Part shown: positions 1 to 5,665 of the stretch, in pieces
How the letters are laid out: each line of letters begins with the position of its first letter
How positions within the stretch are numbered: position 1 is the first letter of the stretch
DNA from: Gammaproteobacteria bacterium
GTDB lineage: Bacteria > Pseudomonadota > Gammaproteobacteria > Pseudomonadales > Azotimanducaceae
Length of the DNA stretch: 7,172 bases
Direction of reading: 5' to 3'
Assembly: GCA_002719135.1 (NCBI GenBank)
Contig: PBGU01000006.1
Location: 1 to 7,172 of the forward strand
The notes under the pieces: model-generated
What the model was told of the DNA's origin: nothing
Database searches by the model: none
What the model saw: only the letters and a program-made list of their open reading frames with translations
Made by a program: the position numbers and the translations under genes

Positions 1-779
1 AGGACGTCGATGGGATCGCGACCGTCCACGCCTAAACCAAATCGGTGGTAACCGAGTAATCGTTGAAGCATCTTGGGCAGCTCCGATGCCACTTCACGCG
101 GAACCGATAACAACTGAATTTCCTGCGGTCGCAAGTACGCAACGTTATGGCTCATAAAAAATCCGAGGCGTTCTCGATCTGGCGAGGTATTGGCACCGCC
201 GCCATGCCATAAACCGCCTTCCCACATCAGCATCGTTCCGGCGCTCATGGTTACCTGTAACGTTTCTACTGATTGATCAACGGGTCGATCGTGCCAGCTG
301 TGACTGTAAGGAACGATGTGCGTGGCGCCATTTTCGATGTCGAAATCATCGAGGGCAATTAGAGCATTGCAGACGAAGTGGGGGTGTGGTCTCTTGATAG
401 GCCAGAGCCCATCGTCCTGATGTAGAAATTGTTTGGTTTCGCCCGGGAGTATGTTGAACAATGTGGTTACATTAATTTGTACCCGAGATCCCAGCACGCC
501 TTCGATGAGGGCCCGAACACGGGGGTCGAGGAAGAGGTAGTCAACGGCCCGGGTTTTTGCCAGCAGGTTATGTGCCCGTAGGGTCTTGCCGGTGTCTGTA
601 CCAATCGCTCGCATTTCGGTGATCTGTACTTCGGTGTCAAATGCGTGTCGGATTCGAGCTATCTCGTCTGCTTGGATAAAATCGGGGATGAGGGTGTAAC
701 CCTGACCCTCGATTTCGGCGACGCGTTCGGTAACGTTGACACCCTCGACCACGAGGGCATCCGCTTTAGCCGTTGTCAC
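1..779 (-). CDS. Phytanoyl-CoA dioxygenase (PhyH) family protein, 3' end missing
   Basis: Minus-strand frame of 259 codons from a GTG start at 779, running off the left edge, so the C-terminus is missing. Family knowledge: PhyH proteins are Fe(II)/2-oxoglutarate-dependent oxygenases with a double-stranded beta-helix fold that hydroxylate lipids or small metabolites. Seen in the translation: an HxD iron motif (HQD, His120/Asp122) just after an LPGETKQFL stretch; the family-like ENGATHIVPYSHSW segment at about 149-162; a distal iron ligand His192 in WEGGLWHGGG; and Arg204 in RERLGFF, placed to bind the 2-oxoglutarate carboxylate. The full catalytic set is therefore present. The GTG start is chosen because GGGAG lies 7 bases upstream and the GYTLIPDFI segment that opens these proteins begins about 26 residues in. 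The gene is divergent from the DUF1499 gene. The substrate cannot be deduced; bacterial members act on very varied compounds. Confidence 0.9.
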   Translation of the reverse strand, partial: MTTAKADALVVEGVNVTERVAEIEGQGYTLIPDFIQADEIARIRHAFDTEVQITEMRAIGTDTGKTLRAHNLLAKTRAVDYLFLDPRVRALIEGVLGSRVQINVTTLFNILPGETKQFLHQDDGLWPIKRPHPHFVCNALIALDDFDIENGATHIVPYSHSWHDRPVDQSVETLQVTMSAGTMLMWEGGLWHGGGANTSPDRERLGFFMSHNVAYLRPQEIQLLSVPREVASELPKMLQRLLGYHRFGLGVDGRDPIDV

Positions 780-786
780 GAGCCGT

Positions 787-791
787 CTCCC
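787..791 (-). promoter_or_regulatory. Shine-Dalgarno site that decides the GTG start of the PhyH gene
   Basis: The minus strand reads GGGAG, then seven bases (ACGGCTC), then GTG. A tiny ATG-started frame (793-776, five codons and TGA) covers this site, and its TGA overlaps the GTG as GTGA. A stronger SD-like GAGGAG at 837-832 has no usable start at normal spacing; the nearest in-frame alternative, TTG at 812, is 19 bases away. Confidence 0.55.
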
Positions 792-884
792 ATAGAGTGG
801 TAGGCGATCCAACGATATCGGATATTCAATTCTCCTCGCGGTACTCCCTAAAACCGTCGGTGAAACGCATGTAGGGACGGACTT

Positions 885-900
885 GCTACTTTATTGTAGC
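885..900. repeat. Short inverted repeat in the divergent intergenic region
   Basis: GCTAC (885-889) and GTAGC (896-900) form a perfect 5-base inverted repeat around TTTATT. The outer TT/AA would extend it if one extra C at 901 is bulged out. It lies between the divergent PhyH and DUF1499 genes, where an operator or overlapping promoter would be expected. TTGCTA at 883 with an A-rich TTAAAA 16 bases on gives a poor promoter match for the plus strand. The repeat itself is seen; any regulatory role is inference, and a repeat this short can arise by chance. Confidence 0.3.
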
Positions 901-962
901 CAACTTAAAAATGAAAAGACGCTGTGGTTTGCTGACCTGAATTTTCGTGGGATAGTTGGAAG

Positions 963-1688
963 ATGTTTACGAGTTACCGAGCTTCCCGATTCGTCCTGGC
1001 AGGCGCCCTCATCGCGGTGCTCATGCTATTGCTGGGTGCGCTCGGCAGCCGATTTGGTCTTTGGTCCTTTTTCGTGGGCTTTTATTTTCTATTTGCTGGG
1101 ATTGTGGTCGCGCTGATTTGCGCGGTTTGGGGGATCGCTGCGTTGGTGTTTTCGCGTGGGGCGGGCCCGATCAAATTTCGTGCGCCTTTTGTCTATGGAG
1201 CGATGCTCAGTTCGCTGGTCTTGGCTACCATGTTTGTGCAGTTCCTTGACGCGAGTCGTTCGCCTCCAATCCACGATATTTCCACCGATTTGATAGACCC
1301 GCCGGAATTCGACCAGTTGATTGAAGTGCGAGGTAGGAATAGCAACGATCTGACGTACTCGGACGAGGATAGACAGCAACAAGCGATCGCGTACCCGGCG
1401 ATCAAAACTTTGCGTACCGGTCGTGATCTCAACGAGAGTTTTGATCGAGTCATAGCGGTGGCAACATCGATGGGCTGGGAAATCGTTAATAGTGATCGCC
1501 GCGCGGGCATTGTTGAATCCACGGCGACCACGTTCTGGTTTGGATTTAAAGACGATGTAGTGATTCGTATTCGGACTGCTAATGGAGCGTCACTAATCGA
1601 TTTGCGATCGGTGTCTCGAGTGGGGATGAGCGATTTGGGAGCAAACGCTGCGCGGATTGCTCGTTTTCTCACAGAATTTGAGCGCTAA
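963..1688 (+). CDS. Membrane-anchored DUF1499 family protein
   Basis: 241 residues. Hydrophobic segments at about 10-28, 35-63 and 75-95 give two to four membrane passes, followed by a soluble C-terminal domain of about 140 residues. That domain carries DUF1499-type features: the proline-rich entry PPIHDISTD (101-109), the MGWEIV block (170-175), GIVESTATTFWFGFKDDVV (182-200) and the closing SRVGMSDLGANAARI (218-232). The biochemical role of DUF1499 is not established, so none is assigned. The ATG at 963 is preceded only by weak SD-like sequence (GGGA ten bases upstream, GGAAG directly abutting). It is preferred because it opens just before the first hydrophobic segment. The gene is divergent from the PhyH gene and convergent with the metallophosphoesterase, its TAA overlapping that gene's stop. 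Confidence 0.88.
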   Translation: MFTSYRASRFVLAGALIAVLMLLLGALGSRFGLWSFFVGFYFLFAGIVVALICAVWGIAALVFSRGAGPIKFRAPFVYGAMLSSLVLATMFVQFLDASRSPPIHDISTDLIDPPEFDQLIEVRGRNSNDLTYSDEDRQQQAIAYPAIKTLRTGRDLNESFDRVIAVATSMGWEIVNSDRRAGIVESTATTFWFGFKDDVVIRIRTANGASLIDLRSVSRVGMSDLGANAARIARFLTEFER

Positions 1689-2170
1689 AAACGAATGAGC
1701 TTCGCCTCCAAAGAATCGAGTTCAACAATACCGATGGCATTTAGTCCTTGGATGTGACCTGCACACTCTCCGGGATTAAATATCAGTTGAGAGGAACGGT
1801 GCTCGATGCGTTGCAAGTGCGTATGGCCATGCAGAGCAACGTCGTGATTGGTCGTAAGTACGCCATCCAATTCGGCTGGATCGTGCACGATGACGACGCG
1901 ACGAGATGCCCAGACTACTTCATACGGTGGATCTTGGAAGTAAAAACCATGTGCAGCGACCGCCAAGTCGAGTGATGCACGCTCCTGGTCATTATTGCCG
2001 AAAACACCAACCAGAGGCGATTGTAAATCAGCCATCACATCGAGAGTTTTAGCTTGCGTGATATCGCCGGTGTGGACGACTACATCAACATTCGCCTCGT
2101 TAAATAACTCAACGATCCGTGTGACATTCCGGAGGTTATTGTGGGTATCGCTAACTACCCCGATGCGCAT
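1685..2170 (-). CDS. YfcE/MJ0936-type metallophosphoesterase
   Basis: 161 residues, the normal size for this small calcineurin-like phosphoesterase family, whose members hydrolyse phosphodiesters in vitro with a dinuclear metal centre. The motif order is complete: DTH (Asp8, His10), GD (Asp36), GNND (Asn59), a histidine at 96, GHTH (His116, His118) and NPGE (132-135). One variation: family members commonly have HG at the His96 site, while here it is HDPAEL, so the residue after the ligand is Asp. The start is firm because the first motif follows directly on MRIGVVSD, although the upstream bases offer only a weak ribosome site. It lies 74 bases downstream of the thiolase on the same strand, so co-transcription is possible but not shown. 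The physiological substrate is unknown, as for most of the family. Confidence 0.92.
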   Translation of the reverse strand: MRIGVVSDTHNNLRNVTRIVELFNEANVDVVVHTGDITQAKTLDVMADLQSPLVGVFGNNDQERASLDLAVAAHGFYFQDPPYEVVWASRRVVIVHDPAELDGVLTTNHDVALHGHTHLQRIEHRSSQLIFNPGECAGHIQGLNAIGIVELDSLEAKLIRF

Positions 2171-2244
2171 GAGATGCTGCCGAATGACAACGAACGGGGA
2201 CCACCAGCGTATGCGCGGGGAGCCCCCAGTTCATTGCTCGTGAG

Positions 2245-3390
2245 TTACGACGCTTTTTCGAGGATGTGGATCCCGCACGCACTGCCCAGCCCAATAACAT
2301 GAGTTAGGCCGATGCGAGCGCCCTCGACTTGGCGCTGACCTGCTTCACCACGCAAATGCGTTGACACCTCATAGATGTTAGCAATGCCCGTGGCACCGAG
2401 CGGGTGCCCCTTGGAGAGTAAACCACCTGACACGTTTACCGGAACCTTTCCACCCAGAGCCACTTCTCCGTCGTCGATCATCCGACCGGCTTCGCCGTCG
2501 TCGCAAAGTCCTAGGTTTTCATAATGGAGAATTTCTGCCGTCGCAAAACAGTCGTGTAACTCCACCAAGTCGACGTCTTCGGCACCGAGACCCGCCATTT
2601 CGTAGGCCGCGGCAGCGGCTCGGCGCGTACATGTGTTGACATCGGGCATGACCAGATCACGTTCCTGCCATGGATCTGAAGTCAGAATGGAGGCGCGTAT
2701 TTTGACCGCGCGGCTCATTAGACCGAGTTCTTTTGCTTTCTTTTCGGACGCGATGATTGCTGCGGCAGAACCATCGACGTTAACGGAGCACATGAGTTTT
2801 GTATTCGGGTACGAAATCATTTCGGCGTTCATAACCGTTTCGAGCGGTGTTTCGATTTGGTACATCGCTTTCGGATTCATCGTCGAGTGGTGATGGTTCT
2901 TCACAGAGACTTTAGCGAACTGTTCGAACGTCGTGCCGTAATTTCGAGCATGCTCCATGCCTGCTTCCGCAAAAACGGAGGGCATTGTTCCCGAACCCAA
3001 AAGGCCTTCTTTTGAAATACCTTTAGATCCCCCGGCGCCGCCTAAAAGACCTCTACCCATCTGCTCTACGCCGACAGCGATGACTAAATCGTAGAGGCCG
3101 GCTTTAACCGATGCCCATGCCTCGCGGAACGCAGTTGCTCCGGTAGCACAAGCATTGGACACGTTGACCACGGGAATTCCTGTTTGGCCAATCTCTTGGA
3201 GAATACGCTGACCGACCATACCACTTGCTTGGCCCAAATTTCCGCAGTAGAGGGCCTCCATGTCTTGAATGGTTAGGCCGCTGTCATCAAGGGCGAGGTG
3301 GGCGGCTTCGGCGCCGATCTGTGGGACGGTTTTATCGGGAAACCGCCCGAACTTGATCATATCCACACCAACTACATATGCGTCTGTCAT
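2245..3390 (-). CDS. Thiolase family protein (SCP-x-like acyl-CoA acyltransferase)
   Basis: 381 residues, full length for the lipid-transfer/SCP-x thiolase branch. Seen: the nucleophile Cys81 in NVSNACATGA; HDCFATAE (His279) in place of the NEAF-type motif; SGGLLSKGHPLGATG with His329; and a C-terminal Cys372 in GSACGIHIL. With both cysteines and both histidines present, thiolase chemistry (CoA-dependent cleavage, or the reverse Claisen condensation, of 3-ketoacyl-CoA) is more likely than the retro-aldol reaction of Ltp2-type relatives, though related folds do both. No separate SCP2 domain follows. It is the second gene of a pair with the DUF35 gene, 11 bases downstream of it, with its SD (GAGGAA) overlapping the DUF35 stop, which implies translational coupling. 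The likely pathway is degradation of fatty acids or sterol/isoprenoid side chains; chain-length preference cannot be read from sequence. Confidence 0.93.
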   Translation of the reverse strand: MTDAYVVGVDMIKFGRFPDKTVPQIGAEAAHLALDDSGLTIQDMEALYCGNLGQASGMVGQRILQEIGQTGIPVVNVSNACATGATAFREAWASVKAGLYDLVIAVGVEQMGRGLLGGAGGSKGISKEGLLGSGTMPSVFAEAGMEHARNYGTTFEQFAKVSVKNHHHSTMNPKAMYQIETPLETVMNAEMISYPNTKLMCSVNVDGSAAAIIASEKKAKELGLMSRAVKIRASILTSDPWQERDLVMPDVNTCTRRAAAAAYEMAGLGAEDVDLVELHDCFATAEILHYENLGLCDDGEAGRMIDDGEVALGGKVPVNVSGGLLSKGHPLGATGIANIYEVSTHLRGEAGQRQVEGARIGLTHVIGLGSACGIHILEKAS

Positions 3391-3397
3391 TTGATTA

Positions 3398-3403
3398 TTC
3401 CTC
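3398..3403 (-). promoter_or_regulatory. Thiolase Shine-Dalgarno site overlapping the DUF35 stop codon
   Basis: The minus strand reads TGAGGAA: the TGA stop of the DUF35 gene supplies the first bases of GAGGAA, followed by seven bases and the thiolase ATG at 3390. Ribosomes ending the first gene would sit on the initiation site of the second, a common arrangement for coupled synthesis of complex partners. Confidence 0.75.
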
Positions 3404-3827
3404 AGCTGGCTGCGTTGCTTGGTTGAAAGAAGTAGGAAAGATACGAGTTACCTTCGCCGTCTTTACGGCCCAGCGCGTCATCGTAGACCACCTCGATGGG
3501 CATGCCGAATTCGATTTTTTCGGGTTCAGGATCAACATTAATCAAATTTCCTTTGACCGTGCCGCCGCCGTCCAAATCAACAATTGCCGATATGTAGGGA
3601 ACGTCAATGCCGGGAAATGATCGATGTACGATGGAATACGCATACAGGGTACCGCTATTGGCCAACGTGACGGCTTCCATCTGATCGCGCTCACCGCACT
3701 TTGAGCAGTTGGCACGTTCTCCTAAAAAAACCGCCTCGCAAGATGAGCACTTGTATCCCTCAAGGTACGGATCACCGTCGTCTGGAATCTTCAGATAGTC
3801 AACCGCGGGTAAAGGGCTGTCGGACAT
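3402..3827 (-). CDS. DUF35 zinc-ribbon/OB-fold protein, thiolase partner
   Basis: 141 residues with the usual two-part layout. The N-terminal rubredoxin-like zinc ribbon has CxxC pairs at Cys27/Cys30 and Cys41/Cys44. A C-terminal OB-fold (about 53-135) contains GTLYAYSIVHRSFPG and a YISAIVDLDGGG strand pair. Family knowledge: DUF35 proteins bind acyl-CoA and form complexes with thiolases, aldolases or hydratases encoded next door, as in the ChsH2 component of steroid side-chain degradation. That fits the thiolase gene directly downstream. The start at 3827 follows a purine-rich GGGGGAG. The protein probably positions or shields the CoA thioester for the thiolase; it has no evident catalytic residues of its own. 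It is the first gene of the pair, so a minus-strand promoter should lie in 3838-4000, but I found no convincing -35/-10 pair there. Confidence 0.92.
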   Translation of the reverse strand: MSDSPLPAVDYLKIPDDGDPYLEGYKCSSCEAVFLGERANCSKCGERDQMEAVTLANSGTLYAYSIVHRSFPGIDVPYISAIVDLDGGGTVKGNLINVDPEPEKIEFGMPIEVVYDDALGRKDGEGNSYLSYFFQPSNAAS

Positions 3828-4126
3828 AGTCTCCCCCTGCGTCCAAATCCATCAACGATTAGAGGATACGGTATGGTGGCGGGCGATACTAGCGGTCGAA
3901 TCGAGCGCGTTCATACACTTTAACGACACTGTCTGCGGACGATGTGGTCAGTCAAAATCTCGGAGGTGTTTGTGCAGGGTCTACCCGGTTGTTGTGGATT
4001 AGAGGTTTGCCTTTTGGTCGGGTTTGCGTCCACTTAGATGCAAGTCCAGAGTTGCTTCTAATGACTTGGTCGATTGTCTCGCAGAAGAGATTGCGTTTTG
4101 GCGTAGGGATAAAACCCCCTTAACAT
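3828..4126. other. Gene-free stretch with a short coding-like open frame
   Basis: 299 bases between the divergent DUF35 and flavoprotein genes, with no complete gene I can support. A plus-strand frame open from 4003 (after TAG at 4000) runs into the flavoprotein gene in another phase. Between about 4054 and 4140 it reads like protein, including LVDCLAEEIAFWRR and TPLTYADE. It has no good start (TTG 4024 at best) and becomes low-complexity Arg/Gly once it overlaps the flavoprotein. It may be a remnant of an upstream partner gene or a chance frame. Neither strand shows a convincing sigma-70 promoter; the minus strand has TTGACT at about 3951-3956 without a matching -10. Confidence 0.4.
3831..3837 (-). 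promoter_or_regulatory. Ribosome binding site of the DUF35 gene
   Basis: The minus strand reads GGGGGAG, ending three bases before the ATG at 3827. The G-run offers pairing at 3-5 bases spacing, shorter than the ideal, but no better start lies nearby. Confidence 0.5.
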
Positions 4127-5389
4127 ATGCCGATGAATCTATCCTCTTTATCAGAAGCTCGTCACGTCGTCGGGATATGCGGAGGGGCGGTTGGTGGTTC
4201 GGAGGCGGCGGCTCTCGTTGCGAAAACGGGATCCATCGCAGTCGTCTTTGAACAAAATATGCGCCCTTACGGAAAGATCGAGGATGGTCTCCCGCGTTGG
4301 CACTCCAAGCTCCGTAACAAGGAGTACGCCAAGATTGACGAAAACCTTTCGACTCCGGGAGTGGTCTTTGTTCCGGGCACCCAACTTGGCAAAGACCTTT
4401 CTTTTTCTACTCTCTCGAACGGTATAGGTCTAAGCGTCCTCATCCTTGCCCATGGAGCATGGCGTGATCGCTCTCTACCAATCAAAGGCGTTGACCGATT
4501 TGTCGGAAACGGATTGAGCTATCAGAACCCTTTTGTTTATTGGTTCAACCACTATGAAGAAAGTGGCTTCGCCGGTGAGGACTTTCCCATCCACGATGAT
4601 GCCATCGTCATTGGAGGTGGCCTGGCTTCTATTGATGTCTGCAAAATCTTAAACCTAGAGCTATACGTTCGAGCCCTTGGGGATAGAGGGATCGCAGTCG
4701 ATATCGAACAGATGGAGGTGCGGGGAATCCCAAGAACCCTCGAGGCGCATGGTTTTACGCCAAACGACTTCAAAATCCGAGGCTGCACGCTCTTTTATCG
4801 ACGCAGCAAAGAAGATATGCCTCTTGAGAACATAAAAAACCCGACTGCTGAGCGCAGTGAGAAGCTCAAAGGCACTCGGGTCAAAATTATGGACAAAGTG
4901 ATTCGGAAGTATTTAGTACGTTTTCAGCCGAATGCTGTGCCTGTGGAGGTTATCGAAAAAAAGGGCGCGTTAAACGGTTTCGTGTTTCAACGTACCGAAA
5001 TAGTTGAAGGGCGAGTTCTAAGATTAGAGAACACTGAGTTCGAAGTGCATTCGAAGCAGGTAATTAGCTCGATAGGTAGTACGCCGGTACCGATTGACGG
5101 TGTGCCGATGAAAGGGGAGTTGTACCAATGGCAAAACAGCGAAGAGGGGCGACTCGTGGATGGAGTGTATGGGCTCGGCAACGTCCTCACTGGCAAGGGC
5201 AACATAGTGGAGAGTCGCCGCAATTCGAAACAGATCACTCCAAATATCATTGAGCAAGTGCTTGCCAGTCCGAAAATCCCCCCGGACGGCATTTCAGAGA
5301 TCATGAGGTTAATTCAAGCCCGCTGGGACGCAGTTGGATATGGTGGTAGGTACGCAGATTGGATTACCGCGAAAAGGCCGGCCACATAA
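4127..5389 (+). CDS. FAD/NAD(P)-binding oxidoreductase resembling adrenodoxin-type ferredoxin-NADP reductase
   Basis: 420 residues with two Rossmann dinucleotide folds. The first begins VVGICGGAVGGSEAAAL (14-30), with Glu42 placed for the FAD ribose. The second is AIVIGGGLASIDV (159-171), expected to bind NAD(P)H. Between them, RPYGKIEDGLPRWHSKLR (46-63) sits where adrenodoxin reductase/FprA proteins have their PxPxGLVRxGVAPDH signature, and LILAHGAWRDRSLPIKGVD (105-123) matches the strand-and-loop closing the first FAD half. GNVLTGKGNI (351-360) fits the C-terminal FAD-contact motif. No redox-active CxxC is evident, arguing against a thioredoxin-reductase type. Likely role: electron transfer between NAD(P)H and a ferredoxin or similar acceptor; the partner is not in the window. 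ATG 4127 and 4133 are both possible starts and neither has a clear SD. It is the only plus-strand gene between two minus-strand operons, with coding-like debris on both flanks. Confidence 0.82.
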   Translation: MPMNLSSLSEARHVVGICGGAVGGSEAAALVAKTGSIAVVFEQNMRPYGKIEDGLPRWHSKLRNKEYAKIDENLSTPGVVFVPGTQLGKDLSFSTLSNGIGLSVLILAHGAWRDRSLPIKGVDRFVGNGLSYQNPFVYWFNHYEESGFAGEDFPIHDDAIVIGGGLASIDVCKILNLELYVRALGDRGIAVDIEQMEVRGIPRTLEAHGFTPNDFKIRGCTLFYRRSKEDMPLENIKNPTAERSEKLKGTRVKIMDKVIRKYLVRFQPNAVPVEVIEKKGALNGFVFQRTEIVEGRVLRLENTEFEVHSKQVISSIGSTPVPIDGVPMKGELYQWQNSEEGRLVDGVYGLGNVLTGKGNIVESRRNSKQITPNIIEQVLASPKIPPDGISEIMRLIQARWDAVGYGGRYADWITAKRPAT

Positions 5390-5400
5390 AGACGTTTTAA

Positions 5401-5650
5401 TACCAAGGAGCTGAGCCCAGAGGCTTGTACGATGTTGAACGCATGGAGATTCATTCGGCGATGGCTGAGGTATGGCTAGATATCACCGAAAAGAAGGACG
5501 CTCTCGCAGGCGAAGCGAACTGGAGCGATATCCAAGATGAACGCCAATACCTAGAACGCTAATTACGTCAGCTTCCTCACCCATGAGTGCTGTTTGTTGA
5601 TAGATGATGCAGCGTGGCGTTCTTACGAGGACGATCTCAAGTTAATTTAG
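5401..5650 (+). pseudogene. Frameshifted remnant of an unrecognised plus-strand gene
   Basis: Two adjoining plus-strand frames read like pieces of one protein. The first is open from 5401 (after TAA at 5398) to a TAA at 5560-5562, and contains GLYDVERMEIHSAMAEVWLD and ANWSDIQDERQYLER. The second, open from 5555 to TAG at 5648-5650, contains NYVSFLTHECCLL and AAWRSYEDDLKLI. Dropping a single base near 5560 joins them into about 83 continuous codons. A short intact ORF (ATG 5443 to 5562, 39 residues) exists within the first part, but it has no SD and looks truncated. The composite resembles soluble helical protein, and the tail distantly recalls SnoaL-like or ring-hydroxylase beta-subunit helices, though too weakly to assign. 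It begins 11 bases after the flavoprotein stop, so it may be what remains of the next gene of that operon. Alternatives are a sequencing error in a real gene or chance open frames. Confidence 0.45.
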
Positions 5651-5665
5651 TTAAAACCTAAGGGA

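Noticed and set aside
854..880. CCGTC (854-858) and GACGG (876-880) inverted repeat as an operator
   Set aside because: Five-base arms separated by 17 bases are expected by chance at this length; there is no second copy or recognised binding-site match.
1193..1672. Long minus-strand open frame of 159 codons inside the DUF1499 gene
   Set aside because: Antisense to a gene with recognisable DUF1499 blocks; the translation is Arg/Ser-rich with no domain, typical of a shadow frame.
2217..2227. GGGG-AGC-CCCC hairpin downstream of the thiolase as a terminator
   Set aside because: The stem is only four pairs with a three-base loop, and no T-run follows on the minus strand, so it does not meet the intrinsic terminator pattern.
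3951..3956. TTGACT on the minus strand as the -35 box of the DUF35-thiolase promoter
   Set aside because: No -10-like hexamer occurs at 16-18 bases spacing; the best downstream A/T-rich hexamers are too far away.
4987..5304. Minus-strand open frame of 105 codons opposite the flavoprotein
   Set aside because: Pro/Ser-rich translation with no recognisable motif, fully covered by the intact flavoprotein reading frame on the other strand.
5642..5654. TTAA...TTAA element between the gene remnant and gatB as a bidirectional terminator
   Set aside because: Only four A/T pairs with no GC stem; too unstable to count as a terminator.
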